Shown here: in pieces, positions 52,434-61,304 of the stretch
Position numbering within the stretch: the stretch's first letter is position 1
Layout: each line of letters opens with the position of its first letter
Origin: Brevibacillus brevis
Lineage (GTDB): Bacteria; Bacillota; Bacilli; Brevibacillales; Brevibacillaceae
Direction: 5' to 3'
Length of the DNA: 64,000 nt
Assembly: GCF_022026395.1 (NCBI RefSeq)
Contig: NZ_CP041767.1
Coordinates: 2,202,501 to 2,266,500, forward strand
The notes under the pieces: generated by a model
Seen by the model: the letters and a program-made list of their open reading frames with translations, nothing else
Databases searched by the model: none
Told to the model about the DNA's origin: nothing
Position numbers and translations under genes: made by a program

Positions 52434-52826
52434 ATACTCAAATTGCGTCAATAGATAACGTACTTAACCTCCTGTCAAAGAGATAGGAGGTTCTTCCCAT
52501 TAACATCGTCGAAAGATGTCCCAACCAGCCTCAAACATGTTTCTACAAGTAGGGGGTGAACAGTTTAGCGTACGAGGTCAATGCCCCACGGGTAGGGACG
52601 TTCTACCCCGGCTACGTAATCGTAGAACCATATTAAAAATGATAAACCAGTAAAAATTGGCTGACCTCATAATACGAACGGGCAGGATAGCATAATTATT
52701 AATTCGGTAAGCGGAGTTGATGAGGTGATATTGTTTTAAGAAAAATGAAACAATCAGGTAGGGGTCAACGTAAAAGGTATCATTCTTGTTTTACAGCCAA
52801 AGATCTTGTACACGGAGGATTAAATT
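52434..52826. other. Long intergenic region with a terminator and a doubtful micro-ORF
   Basis: A weak terminator lies at 52465-52494. A 26-codon frame from GTG 52556 to 52636 reads MNSLAYEVNAPRVG and so on, but its AGGGGG overlaps the start codon, so translation is doubtful. Nothing else was recognised. Confidence 0.4.
52465..52494 (+). terminator. Weak terminator after the Big_2 protein gene
   Basis: AACCTCCT (52465-52472) pairs with AGGAGGTT (about 52485-52492); only a short T-rich stretch follows. Confidence 0.5.
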
Positions 52827-53006
52827 GTGAGAAAACAATGGGGTGGCAAAATCGCTATTGTATTAGGGATGGTACTGTTTGTTCTGCAATATTATTTTCA
52901 GACCTTTGAATATAACTATATTTTAATAGGGCTAGGGGTGATTCTCTGCCTGATGGGAGGGTTCCTGGTTTCGGGCGATTCTCCCAAAAAGGAAACAAAG
53001 ATGTGA
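52827..53006 (+). CDS. Small two-helix membrane protein (59 aa)
   Basis: A 59-codon gene starts at GTG 52827, 8 bases after CGGAGG (52813-52818). The product has a short basic head (MRKQWGGK), two hydrophobic helices (about 9-24 and 31-49) joined by a short aromatic loop (YYFQTFEYNY), and a charged tail. No family was recognised. A good terminator at 53075-53106 follows, which supports a real transcription unit. Confidence 0.6.
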   Translation: MRKQWGGKIAIVLGMVLFVLQYYFQTFEYNYILIGLGVILCLMGGFLVSGDSPKKETKM

Positions 53007-53074
53007 TCCTGTCAACCTTTCCCGGCAAAGCGTCGGTGAACGATACCACAACAATGTTTATTCTTTTCTACATG

Positions 53075-53106
53075 GACATTAGCAATTTAATGCTAGTGTC
53101 TTTTTG
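53075..53106 (+). terminator. Intrinsic terminator
   Basis: GACATTAGCA (53075-53084) pairs with TGCTAGTGTC (53091-53100, one G-U), followed by TTTTT. Confidence 0.7.
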
Positions 53107-53432
53107 TATTGATTACGATTCATCATAATCCTTGTGTAATGTAGACTTCTCATTCCGTAGACAGTTTTTAAAGGTTAAGATGTGATTGGACTGGATATAG
53201 ATTACTATGATTTTCAAGAGAATCCAGATGCAATGAATATAGAAGCAAAGAAGAGTATATTCAAATGGAACGTAGGGGAATTAACAAGACTATGCAATAG
53301 ATACCTTTCCACGAGAAGGCGAAAGCCCGCCCAAATAGCTTGGGAAGGGATAGAGTTGCACAAAACAACCCGGATAACGGGCACTTTCCCAAGTGTCTGT
53401 TTCCGGGTTTTCTTTCTTTTTACAGCATAAGC
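53107..53432 (+). other. Doubtful open frame ending in a terminator
   Basis: A frame from GTG 53182 to 53430 could encode 82 residues (MIGLDIDYYDFQE at the start) but has no ribosome site and runs through a strong terminator (53367-53416), so the end is not real coding sequence. The first 55 residues may be a gene remnant. Confidence 0.35.
53367..53416 (+). terminator. Intrinsic terminator
   Basis: Outer stem AACCCGG (53367-53373) with CCGGGTT (53403-53409) and an inner 8-bp stem (53377-53384 with 53393-53400, two G-U pairs), followed by a T-rich tract. Confidence 0.65.
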
Positions 53433-53837
53433 TTATTTGGTATCGTCTGTTTCTTTCTGTTGGTCTTCGTAAAACCAGAGAGGATCATCGCAATCCTCAT
53501 CACCATTGTAGTTGATTAAGATTTCTTCACCCGCTTGAATGTCCGTATACGCATAAAAATCAAACGTGTGGTTGTCGAAATTAATCTCATACGTGGCATT
53601 TGGCGTGTAGGAATGATTAAATAGCATACCATACCCTAACAAGAAGGCCGTGTGATTAGCACCGTACTCAAATGCATAATCCGCGAGCAAGGTTTTCTCA
53701 ATATGCTCATGCTCTTCGTTCAAATAAGGCAGCACGGGCGCTTCATGAATCAGGTCGCCTTTTCGGATATCTTGCGTTGCAAATACACCTCTATTTAATT
53801 CTCCATTGCTTAGTTTGGAGGTCTTGACTTCGATCAT
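53433..53837 (-). CDS. SET-domain protein
   Basis: A 134-residue single-domain protein with the SET hallmarks: NRGVFATQDIRKGDLI at the start, the cofactor/knot motif GYGMLFNHSYTPNA, and EEILINYNG near the end. SET proteins use S-adenosylmethionine to methylate lysines, and a few bacterial members are known. Pre- and post-SET cysteine clusters are absent. ATG 53837 is preferred because AGGTGA lies 7 bases upstream; ATG 53852 would start before it. The target is unknown. Confidence 0.78.
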   Translation of the reverse strand: MIEVKTSKLSNGELNRGVFATQDIRKGDLIHEAPVLPYLNEEHEHIEKTLLADYAFEYGANHTAFLLGYGMLFNHSYTPNATYEINFDNHTFDFYAYTDIQAGEEILINYNGDEDCDDPLWFYEDQQKETDDTK

Positions 53838-53918
53838 GCGGATCACCTGCATTTCTTATGTCTGTGGAAAACGTATCTTTCTAAGGATGACAGTTGATCG
53901 AGCAGAAAGCAATGTTTT

Positions 53919-54566
53919 TTATTTGATAACCAAATGATGGCGAACCGCGTAAGCAGCGAGCTGGACGCGATTAGCCAATTGCAGCTTCTCGAGAATGTTT
54001 TTCAGGTGGTTTTTCACTGTGTTTTCTGCGATGATCAGCGCTTCGCTTATTTCCCGATTCGTTTTTCCTGCTCCCACATACATGACAATCTCTCTCTCTC
54101 GCGGGGTCAGAACAGCAGGGACCATTTCATCTGTGGTTTCTTCTTGACGGAAGCGGTACATGAGTCGTGTTGCCATTTCGCGAGTCAATTCACTGTCCTC
54201 GCCGAGCAAGGCATGCAAGTAGTTAATCCAGTCGTCAGGCTCTAAATTTTTCAGCAAGTAACCTTGGGCACCGAACTGAATGGCAGTGATCAGGTCAGCA
54301 ACGTCATCGGAGACGCTGAGAATGACTACCTTGATGTGCGGGTATGCTTTCTTGACCTCGCGGGTCGCTTCGAGTCCGCTCCATTTCGGCATGTTGATGT
54401 CCATGAGCACAAGATCCGGTTGTATTTGTCCGCATAAGAGAAAGGCTTCCTCACCATTTTGTGCTTCTCCGATGACTTCAAAAGAGGGATCTGGATCAAG
54501 GAGGCTGCGAATGGCCATACGAGCCATCGGGTGGTCGTCGGCGATCAATACACGGTAAGCGTTCAT
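53919..54566 (-). CDS. NarL/LuxR-type response regulator
   Basis: A 215-residue regulator. The receiver domain has D10/D11, phospho-acceptor D56 and the conserved K in LLKNLEPDD. The C-terminal LuxR-type helix-turn-helix (about 150-212) reads LTPREREIVMYVGAGKTNREIS and onward. Its start overlaps the kinase stop by the ATGA arrangement, so the two are co-translated. Targets unknown. Confidence 0.9.
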   Translation of the reverse strand: MNAYRVLIADDHPMARMAIRSLLDPDPSFEVIGEAQNGEEAFLLCGQIQPDLVLMDINMPKWSGLEATREVKKAYPHIKVVILSVSDDVADLITAIQFGAQGYLLKNLEPDDWINYLHALLGEDSELTREMATRLMYRFRQEETTDEMVPAVLTPREREIVMYVGAGKTNREISEALIIAENTVKNHLKNILEKLQLANRVQLAAYAVRHHLVIK

Positions 54567-55369
54567 AGTGTTTTTCCTCCTGAATAAGAAGATAAGCGGA
54601 TGATCGTGCCGCCTGCCGGTCGCACCTGAATGTCGAGGTAGGCGTTCAACTGGCGTGCTCGCTCGCGCATCATGGACAAACCGTATTTTTTCGTATCGGG
54701 AGAAGGGTTGGAAATCCCAATGCCATCGTCCTCAACGGCGAGAATCCAGCCAGTTGTTTCATCTGTCGTGAGGTGAATCCACGAATGCTTGGCCTGAGAA
54801 TGCTTGCGAATGTTGGCAAAAGCTTCCTGGATGATCCCAAACAGTTGTACTTCTGCGGTGGGAGTAAAAAAGCCGTCTTTGACGTGCAATTCGCTAGCAA
54901 CGTCGATTCCTGATAAAGCGCTCCATTGGGCCAACCATTTCTCAAGGCGTTGATCCAGACTGCCTTCTTCTGGCAATGAGCGCAAGTTAAAGATGGCTTG
55001 GCGTACATGATTGTCGATGGCAGATACAGCGACCCGTGCATCGTCCAATTGTCCCTGCTTCAGCTTTACGTTGAGGAAGAACAAAGACTGTGCAATCCCG
55101 TCGTGTAATTCGCGGGCAAGGCGTTCCCGTTCTTCATAAACAGCGCGACGGGCTTGTTCCTCGACGATTCGTGCATTCATTTGTTTAAGTGTGTGAAACA
55201 TCCAGGTAGCAAATAAAAAAGAGAGAAAGAGCGTCAAGAGGGTAATGTACACATTTCCAGCTTCCATAGACATATAAGGCAGCAGAAAGTCGTGACGGAT
55301 GAATTCAAAACCCCCGATGATGATGGTTGGAATCAAAAAGGTCAACCAATAAAAGATTCGATAGGACAT
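54563..55369 (-). CDS. NarX/DesK-type sensor histidine kinase
   Basis: A 268-residue kinase with two N-terminal membrane helices (about 7-23 and 38-58) and almost no extracellular loop. The HisKA_3 dimerisation region carries the phosphorylated H89 in RELHDGIAQS; the ATPase domain shows GIIQEAFANIRKHS (N box) and VEDDGIGI (G1). Such short-sensor kinases often detect membrane or envelope stress. AAGGAGG lies 7 bases before ATG 55369; an upstream ATG precedes this site and is rejected. Confidence 0.88.
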   Translation of the reverse strand: MSYRIFYWLTFLIPTIIIGGFEFIRHDFLLPYMSMEAGNVYITLLTLFLSFLFATWMFHTLKQMNARIVEEQARRAVYEERERLARELHDGIAQSLFFLNVKLKQGQLDDARVAVSAIDNHVRQAIFNLRSLPEEGSLDQRLEKWLAQWSALSGIDVASELHVKDGFFTPTAEVQLFGIIQEAFANIRKHSQAKHSWIHLTTDETTGWILAVEDDGIGISNPSPDTKKYGLSMMRERARQLNAYLDIQVRPAGGTIIRLSSYSGGKTL

Positions 55370-55434
55370 GCAGATGCCTCCTTGCATGACTGTTGGCAAA
55401 CATTCCTTAAGTATACCGAATGGGACGAGCGGAT

Positions 55435-55440
55435 GGTATA
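55435..55440 (+). promoter_or_regulatory. Extended -10 promoter of thiD
   Basis: TATACT preceded by TGG, 38 bases before the thiD start codon. No riboswitch fits in the short leader. Confidence 0.45.
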
Positions 55441-55477
55441 CTCAGGTGAGAAAAGGTGGAAAGCAGGAGGGAATATC

Positions 55478-56272
55478 ATGAGCACGATTGCGAAAGCATT
55501 GACGATAGCGGGTTCAGATAGCGGTGGGGGAGCTGGGATTCAGGCAGATCTGAAAACCTTTCATCAACTCGGTGTGTACGGGATGAGTGCGATCACCGCA
55601 ATCACTGCACAAAATACATTGGGTGTAGCAGGTGTTTATCCGTTGCCGACAGAGGCAGTTGCCCAGCAAATGCATGAGGTGTTGCGTGATCTTGGCGCTG
55701 ACGCGGCGAAAACGGGCATGCTGTTTCACGCTGATATCATTCGTGTTGTTGCGGAAGAGATCAAAGCATTTGGCCTGAAAAAGCTGGTGGTAGACCCGGT
55801 GATGATTGCCAAGGGAGGGTCAAAACTACTGTTGGATGAGGCGATCGTTGCATTGAAAACAGAGTTGTTGCCGTTGGCGGAAGTCGTCACACCTAACTTG
55901 CCGGAAGCAGAATGCTTGACTGGCATGAGAATCGAGACGACAGATGAGATGCGCGAAGGGGCAAAAGCGATACATGCGTTGGGCGCCCGCAATGTCCTGA
56001 TGAAGGGTGGACATATGCAAGGGGACGTTGTCGTTGATATTTTGTTCGATGGTACCGCATTCCATGAAATATCCCATGAGCGTATTCATACACGCCATAC
56101 GCACGGTACAGGTTGTACATTCTCCGCGGCTCTTACAGCAGAGTTAGCCAAACATACACCGCTCATCACTGCGGTAGAAAAAGCAAATCGCTTTATTTTC
56201 GAAGCAATTAAGACAGCACCCCAATTGGGTGGCGGGCATGGGCCGACCAACCACTGGGCGGTTGTAGACTAA
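55478..56272 (+). CDS. thiD: Hydroxymethylpyrimidine / phosphomethylpyrimidine kinase
   Basis: A 264-residue ribokinase-fold enzyme of thiamine synthesis. It phosphorylates hydroxymethylpyrimidine and its monophosphate. SGGGAGIQADLKTF at the N-terminus, VVDPVMIAKGG, TPNLPEAECLTG and the anion-hole motif HGTGCTFSAA near the C-terminus are diagnostic. In Bacilli relatives also phosphorylate pyridoxal (PdxK). AGGAGGG lies 6 bases before ATG 55478. No other thiamine genes are adjacent. Confidence 0.9.
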   Translation: MSTIAKALTIAGSDSGGGAGIQADLKTFHQLGVYGMSAITAITAQNTLGVAGVYPLPTEAVAQQMHEVLRDLGADAAKTGMLFHADIIRVVAEEIKAFGLKKLVVDPVMIAKGGSKLLLDEAIVALKTELLPLAEVVTPNLPEAECLTGMRIETTDEMREGAKAIHALGARNVLMKGGHMQGDVVVDILFDGTAFHEISHERIHTRHTHGTGCTFSAALTAELAKHTPLITAVEKANRFIFEAIKTAPQLGGGHGPTNHWAVVD

Positions 56273-56285
56273 GTTTATCAAAAGA

Positions 56286-56333
56286 ATGCCCCACAGCGAT
56301 TCCGTACAAGCAATCGCTGATGGGGTATTTTTT
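56286..56333. terminator. Bidirectional terminator
   Basis: CCCCA plus CAGCGATT (56289-56301) pair with AATCGCTG plus TGGGG (56312-56325, one bulge), followed by T residues. It serves thiD and the convergent anti-sigma gene. Confidence 0.75.
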
Positions 56334-57663
56334 ATTTGACTTCTACAGAAAAAGTACCTTGAAGACGTTCAGGATAGCTGGACAGAGGAAAGGAATAGGA
56401 AGTAGGGGTGCCTTTGTTTGTTTTTCGCTTGAATAAAATAGAATAGTTTTGAATCGATTCATCATTTGTGGAGTAGTTGCTTCCTTGCACATAATCATAT
56501 TCATTTCCAAGGTCGTCAGTCAGGTCATACCCTAAGGATATATGAGAGTGTTTATCTTGAAGCGGAACCTTCAAAGAAAAGTCCATACCCACCACATCAT
56601 CGACTTGACGCAGTGCTGTTAATTTTAAGCGATCATTCGGCACGTTTGTTAATGTGCCTGTCTTCGCGTCGATTACGATTCGCAATTTATCTTTGTCTAG
56701 GGCACGAATGCTATCGGCTTTGAGAATTAGCTTTTCGGGCTCTACAAAATAAATACTTTCCAGATTGTATATCCTCCCATTTTCACCGTTGTCACGAACA
56801 GGAACGCCATTTCCCCAAAAAGCGAATGTTTCTCCTTTTTCATCTTCGAGCCTCAGCTTATCAAAATCAAATACGTGCTTTTGGTTAGCTGGATCAAAGC
56901 GAATGCTCACTTCTGTCTGAGTAGGAAAGACCGCGATTTGTTCAATCGTGAAACGCTGACCGTCGATCATGACTTCCTTCATCACCGGGTACACTTTTTT
57001 GTCAAAGGTCTTAAATTTGTTTTTATCTACAGCAAAGTCGATCAAGAGAGGAGTCTTTTGTTCGAGATTATCGATTGCAAGTGTGACTTTTGCAGTCATT
57101 GCATCGGGTATTTCAGTGGCTTCATTGATGACAATATCAATACGATCCTGAATCACAGGCTCTTCTCTCCCCATGCTTGACCAAGATACACCATGCTCCC
57201 ATTCCTTTCCCGTTTTGTCTAACAACTCGATCTTGTGCAGGGCTACTTCTTTATCCGTAAATGGATGCTTTACAGTATAGAAGAGGACCATCCGTTTTTC
57301 GTCGGCCAAAACTTGATCGATGGTAAACGTCACATCTTCCGTTGAACCACTGGCGCCAATATTTTGAACGAGGTTGTGTTCTGCTGCCTTTTGCAAGCCT
57401 TTATCGTCCCGAAGAAAATCAACGATCTTTTCCATCCAGGGAATCGAGCTGACATATGCGGCAACAGCGGGTGAAAGGCGAACGGAAAAAATAAACACGA
57501 AAATGAACAAACAAGCAACCAGACTAGAACCAACGCGTACCCAGCGTTTGCGGCTCCGATTTTGACGCAGCTCTTTTGCTTGTTCCATCCCTCTTCGAAT
57601 GTATTGATCAATCTCAGCGGGAACCATGAATGGACTCGCATTCTTTTTTTCATTTTCACTCAT
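56332..57663 (-). CDS. DUF4179 anti-sigma-like membrane protein
   Basis: A 443-residue protein with a short cytoplasmic part (about 1-40, containing AEIDQYIRRGMEQAK), one membrane helix (about 43-62) and a large extracytoplasmic region. The DUF4179 domain follows the helix and a second beta-rich domain (DUF5643-like) lies near residues 215-330. Its position right after an ECF sigma gene and its topology indicate a membrane anti-sigma factor. ATG 57663 is 5 bases after the sigma stop codon. Confidence 0.8.
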   Translation of the reverse strand: MSENEKKNASPFMVPAEIDQYIRRGMEQAKELRQNRSRKRWVRVGSSLVACLFIFVFIFSVRLSPAVAAYVSSIPWMEKIVDFLRDDKGLQKAAEHNLVQNIGASGSTEDVTFTIDQVLADEKRMVLFYTVKHPFTDKEVALHKIELLDKTGKEWEHGVSWSSMGREEPVIQDRIDIVINEATEIPDAMTAKVTLAIDNLEQKTPLLIDFAVDKNKFKTFDKKVYPVMKEVMIDGQRFTIEQIAVFPTQTEVSIRFDPANQKHVFDFDKLRLEDEKGETFAFWGNGVPVRDNGENGRIYNLESIYFVEPEKLILKADSIRALDKDKLRIVIDAKTGTLTNVPNDRLKLTALRQVDDVVGMDFSLKVPLQDKHSHISLGYDLTDDLGNEYDYVQGSNYSTNDESIQNYSILFKRKTNKGTPTSYSFPLSSYPERLQGTFSVEVK

Positions 57664-57668
57664 AAAGC

Positions 57669-58193
57669 TCACCAGCCTTTCCCGAGATCTTTGCGCAGTG
57701 CACCCAGAGCCTTGTGCAGCCATGTTTTGATGGTGCCTTCCGGATGACCGAGTACCTCAGCAATGTCGCGTATTGTCCGATCTTCAAAATATTTCAAAAT
57801 AATGATGTGCCGATAATTTGGACTGAGACGAGCGAGAGCCGCTTCAATTTGGATACGCTCGACATTTTGGTCGTCCATCGGAGTACTTGCACGATTTTCG
57901 ACGTCATCCTCCATGGGGTCCAAGATGATCCGTTTTCGGCGCTTTTGCTCATCCAGACAAATATGAATAAGGATGCGGGTCAGCCAAGTACGAAAATACG
58001 CAGGCTGTTTCAATCGTGCCAGCTTGAGATAGGAACGGCACGTCGCTTCCTGAATGGCCTCTAATGCATCTGTCTCGTTACGAAGAAAGGCGTAGGCGAT
58101 TTTATACAGTTGTTCTTTATGAAGGCTGACGAGTTGAAAAAAGGCATCATCATCCCCATTTTTTGCGCGTGAAACGAGCAGTTCCAGATTCAC
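57669..58193 (-). CDS. ECF RNA polymerase sigma factor
   Basis: A 174-residue group IV sigma factor. Region 2 (about 10-80) contains LYKIAYAFLRNETDALEAIQ and a following FRTWLTRI segment; region 4 (about 115-170) contains LPNYR-type YRHIIILKYFED and a helix-turn-helix LGHPEGTIKTWLHKAL. GTG 58193 is chosen because GAGGAGGGGG lies just upstream; longer readings have no ribosome site and would exceed the usual ECF length. It is co-transcribed with the DUF4179 gene. Confidence 0.88.
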   Translation of the reverse strand: MNLELLVSRAKNGDDDAFFQLVSLHKEQLYKIAYAFLRNETDALEAIQEATCRSYLKLARLKQPAYFRTWLTRILIHICLDEQKRRKRIILDPMEDDVENRASTPMDDQNVERIQIEAALARLSPNYRHIIILKYFEDRTIRDIAEVLGHPEGTIKTWLHKALGALRKDLGKGW

Positions 58194-58337
58194 TTTTTCC
58201 CCCTCCTCTACCATTAGACGGCCAAGAGGCAAAAACGGTTTTCCTAAAATGTCAGCAACTCTCTTTTGTTTTGAACCAATCACCCGTCCACTGCTTACTG
58301 TAAAAGAAAGAAGTGTGTAAGGATGGGGTGCAGGTGT

Positions 58338-58550
58338 ATGTGGATCAAATGGGTTACGATTCATGAATCGTATGGTCTCCCACGGATTGCTCAGGAATGT
58401 CGGCGTTATTTAGAAATGAAAGGAATTCGAGTCAGGCTTTTATCCAGGCAGACCAAAAAAGCAGGACATGTCTATACGCTCCAAGTCCCGCAAACTCAAG
58501 AGGAGCAAGCAAAGACGCTATTACGCGATTTTAAGAACACCCTGAAATAA
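58338..58550 (+). CDS. Small alpha/beta protein, DUF2007-like
   Basis: A 70-residue protein from ATG 58338 (GGTG-rich weak ribosome site). The order strand (WVTIHES), helix (LPRIAQECRRYLEMKG), strand (IRVRLLS), strand (HVYTLQVP), helix (QEEQAKTLLRDFKNTL) resembles the DUF2007 putative signal-transducing fold. That link is tentative. It lies 75 bases upstream of splB in the same direction but does not resemble SplA. Confidence 0.6.
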   Translation: MWIKWVTIHESYGLPRIAQECRRYLEMKGIRVRLLSRQTKKAGHVYTLQVPQTQEEQAKTLLRDFKNTLK

Positions 58551-58624
58551 AAGGCAAAGGCACAGCCATACTTCCCCTCACGTCCAGTCGAGTGGCACGG
58601 GCATACTAGGTGAAGGGGGGAATG

Positions 58625-59704
58625 ATGGCTATGGGAACAACCCTTTTGGAAAGACCTGAAAAGACGGAGCAGAAAGGCAGCAAGCTGTTTGTTCCGGATT
58701 ATATTTTCGTGGAGCCACATGCATTGAATTATCCACTTGGTCAAGAGCTGTATCGCCGTTTTCAGGCGGAAGGGATTCCGATGCAGATGACGACAAGCCA
58801 TAATCAGGTTCGTGGCATTCCTGGTGATACAGAAGTGGAGAAATATCGCAATGCGAAGCGGACGTTGGTCATTGGTGTACGCAAAACATTGAAGTTCGAG
58901 ACTTCCAAGCCTTCCGCAGAATATGCCATTCCACTGGCAACAGGATGTGCTGCCCACTGTCACTATTGCTATTTGAACACCAATATCGGGACTAAGCCGT
59001 ATGTTCGGGTGTACGTTAATACAGATGAGATTCTGGCACAGGCCGAAAAGTATATCCAAGAACGCCCGGGAGAAATCACTCGTTTTGAGGCAGCTTGTAC
59101 ATCTGATCCGGTAAGTATTGAGCATCTTACAGGCAATCTGAAACGAGCAATTGAGTTTATGGGCCAGCAGGAGTTTGGGCGGTTGCGCTTCGTGACGAAG
59201 TTTCACCATGTGGATTCCTTGCTGGATGCCAAGCACAACAAGCATACCCGATTTCGTTTCAGCATGAATGCCGACTATGTCATCAAAAATTTTGAGCCAG
59301 GTACCTCCAGCTTTCATCAGCGACTGGAGGCAGCAGGGAAGGTAGCCAAGGCAGGTTATCCGCTGGGCTTTATTTTAGCGCCTTTGTATTGGTTTGACGG
59401 ATGGGAAGCAGGGTATACCGATTTGTTGGAAAGGCTGCGTTCGCAGTTGGTTCCCGAAGCGATGGAGGATTTGACGTTTGAGCTAATCCAGCACCGTTTT
59501 ACCAAGATCGCGAAAAGCTTGATCCTCCAGCGTTATCCGAAAACGAAGCTGGAGATGAAGGAAGAAGAGCGCAAGTACAAATGGGGGAAATACGGGAAAG
59601 GGAAGTATGTCTATCCCGACATCCAAGCAAAGGCTTTGCAGGCCCATTTGGAAAGTGAAATTGCTCGATTGTTTCCACAGGCTCGGGTTGAATATTTTAC
59701 GTAA
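58625..59704 (+). CDS. splB: Spore photoproduct lyase
   Basis: A radical SAM DNA repair enzyme of about 360 residues that reverts spore photoproduct to two thymines during germination. The cluster-binding cysteines are in CAAHCHYCYL. Long stretches such as VIGVRKTLKFETSKPSAEYA and RFVTKFHHVD agree with B. subtilis SplB, and the C-terminal VEYFT is retained. In-frame ATGs at 58622, 58625 and 58631 follow GGGGGG (58615-58620); the exact one is uncertain. No splA precedes it. Confidence 0.93.
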   Translation: MAMGTTLLERPEKTEQKGSKLFVPDYIFVEPHALNYPLGQELYRRFQAEGIPMQMTTSHNQVRGIPGDTEVEKYRNAKRTLVIGVRKTLKFETSKPSAEYAIPLATGCAAHCHYCYLNTNIGTKPYVRVYVNTDEILAQAEKYIQERPGEITRFEAACTSDPVSIEHLTGNLKRAIEFMGQQEFGRLRFVTKFHHVDSLLDAKHNKHTRFRFSMNADYVIKNFEPGTSSFHQRLEAAGKVAKAGYPLGFILAPLYWFDGWEAGYTDLLERLRSQLVPEAMEDLTFELIQHRFTKIAKSLILQRYPKTKLEMKEEERKYKWGKYGKGKYVYPDIQAKALQAHLESEIARLFPQARVEYFT

Positions 59705-59711
59705 GAACCAG

Positions 59712-59738
59712 ACTGCTCTTGATGAAGAGCAGTTTTTC
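59712..59738 (+). terminator. Intrinsic terminator of splB
   Basis: ACTGCTCTT (59712-59720) pairs with AAGAGCAGT (59725-59733) around GATG, followed by TTTT. Confidence 0.75.
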
Positions 59739-59858
59739 TTTTAGAAAGATGAGCACCAAATGATACCAAACGACACGATGCGAATATTTTCGACAAACGC
59801 TTACATACGTGCTAGAATATGGAGTGCTCTCATTTTCTTGAAAGGAATCGAAGCATAC

Positions 59859-60500
59859 ATGAAGTCCATATTGATTACCGTTGAGGGACCTATTGGTATT
59901 GGAAAAACCTCTTTATCGCGGGAACTAAGCCGTGCATGCAACTTGCAGCTACTGGAAGAGATCGTCTACGAAAACCCGTTCCTGGGTAAATTTTATGAAA
60001 ATATTGCCGAATGGAGCTTTCAACTCGAGATGTTTTTCCTCTGCAATCGTTACAAGCAGTTGCAGGATATTCATTCACAGTTCCTGAATCAAGGTATTTC
60101 CGTTGTTTCTGATTACAATATTTTCAAAAATACGATTTTTGCCAAACGGACGCTACAAGGAGATAACCTGCCAAAGTACCTCAAAATTTATGATATCCTA
60201 ACAGAGGATTTGCCTCAGGCGCATTTAGTGATCTACATGACAGCTTCGATTGAGACCGTGATGAAGCGAATTGCGATGCGCGATCGCGAAATGGAGCGCA
60301 GCATGGATGTCACCTATATGGAGAACCTGATTGCTGATTACAACGAGTTTATGGAAGCGTTTGAAAAACATCATCCGGATACGCCTGTCATCAAATTCGA
60401 TTGTGACGATTTGGATTTCGTACATCGACCAGAAGATTTGAAGGTTGTACTGGATCGAATTGTGCCACGAATTCAAGAGTTGATGGGACAAGAAGGATAG
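59859..60500 (+). CDS. dgk: Deoxyguanosine kinase
   Basis: A 213-residue deoxynucleoside kinase of the YaaG type. P-loop EGPIGIGKTS, the substrate motif EWSFQLEMFFLCNRYKQL and the DRE lid region (MRDREMERSM) match the family. It salvages purine deoxynucleosides with ATP. A tandem dgk-dck arrangement is also found in B. subtilis. ATG 59859 follows AAAGGAA; an in-frame upstream ATG at 59760 would give a non-homologous extension. Confidence 0.88.
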   Translation: MKSILITVEGPIGIGKTSLSRELSRACNLQLLEEIVYENPFLGKFYENIAEWSFQLEMFFLCNRYKQLQDIHSQFLNQGISVVSDYNIFKNTIFAKRTLQGDNLPKYLKIYDILTEDLPQAHLVIYMTASIETVMKRIAMRDREMERSMDVTYMENLIADYNEFMEAFEKHHPDTPVIKFDCDDLDFVHRPEDLKVVLDRIVPRIQELMGQEG

Positions 60501-60542
60501 GGAACGAAGGAAAAGTAAGCATGGGGATAAGGAGTTGCGTAC

Positions 60543-61235
60543 ATGTCGAGGTTTCAAAACAGCACGCTTCGTGAAAAATACGGGATACCAAACAACGCAG
60601 TAATTACGATCGGCGGGACAGTAGGGGTAGGAAAATCCACCTTTACACATGCCTTGGCAGATCAGCTCGGATTTCGCGTATCTGTAGAAAAGGTTGACAA
60701 TAACCCGTATTTGGGCCGTTACTATAATGATTTATCGCGATGGGGTTTCCATTTGCAAATTTTCTTTTTGGCAGAACGCTTCAAGGAACAAAAACGGATG
60801 TTTGATTATGGCGGCGGTTTTGTCCAAGATCGCTCCATCTATGAGGATACCGGGATTTTTGCCCGCATGCTGTACGAGCAAGGCAACATGACAGAAGAAG
60901 ATTACCGCACTTATACAGAACTTTTTGAAGCGATGGTCATGACGCCTTACTTCCCGCATCCGGACATTTTGATCTACTTAGAGGGCAGCTTCGATGATAT
61001 TGTTGGTCGCGTAAAAGAGCGCGGGCGTCCGATGGAACAACAAACGCCGGTGGATTATTGGCAGGATTTGTTTGGTCGCTATGATAGCTGGATTGCCTCC
61101 TTTACTTCCTGTCCGATTTTGCGGGTCAATATCAACGAATACGACGTTGTGGATGACCCATCTTCGGTAGAGAGCATTATTGAGCGGGCTGCTGAAAAAA
61201 TTCGGATCGGACGAGCTACCCGCTTTTCATCATAA
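60543..61235 (+). CDS. dck: Deoxyadenosine/deoxycytidine kinase
   Basis: A 230-residue deoxynucleoside kinase of the YaaF type. P-loop GGTVGVGKST, RWGFHLQIFFLAERFKEQ, the catalytic DRSIYEDTGIFA and the lid KERGRPMEQQ are present. It phosphorylates dA and dC and is the partner of the preceding dGK. GGAG precedes the ATG and 42 bases separate the two genes. Confidence 0.9.
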   Translation: MSRFQNSTLREKYGIPNNAVITIGGTVGVGKSTFTHALADQLGFRVSVEKVDNNPYLGRYYNDLSRWGFHLQIFFLAERFKEQKRMFDYGGGFVQDRSIYEDTGIFARMLYEQGNMTEEDYRTYTELFEAMVMTPYFPHPDILIYLEGSFDDIVGRVKERGRPMEQQTPVDYWQDLFGRYDSWIASFTSCPILRVNINEYDVVDDPSSVESIIERAAEKIRIGRATRFSS

Positions 61236-61304
61236 AACCCTTTACAATAACAGATCACCCCTGCATTTTGCCCGGAAAGAGGCGGAAGCAGGGGTGCTTT
61301 GCTT

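Noticed and set aside
52556..52636. 26-codon micro-ORF
   Set aside because: The purine-rich stretch overlaps the start codon, leaving no spacing, and no family is recognised.
53182..53430. 82-codon frame as a gene
   Set aside because: It has no ribosome site and its last third is a terminator hairpin.
55400..55477. TPP riboswitch before thiD
   Set aside because: The leader is too short and lacks the conserved riboswitch sequence elements.
58496..59317. 273-codon open frame antisense to splB
   Set aside because: No ribosome site or family pattern, cysteine- and histidine-rich composition typical of antisense frames, and it lies opposite a clear SplB gene.
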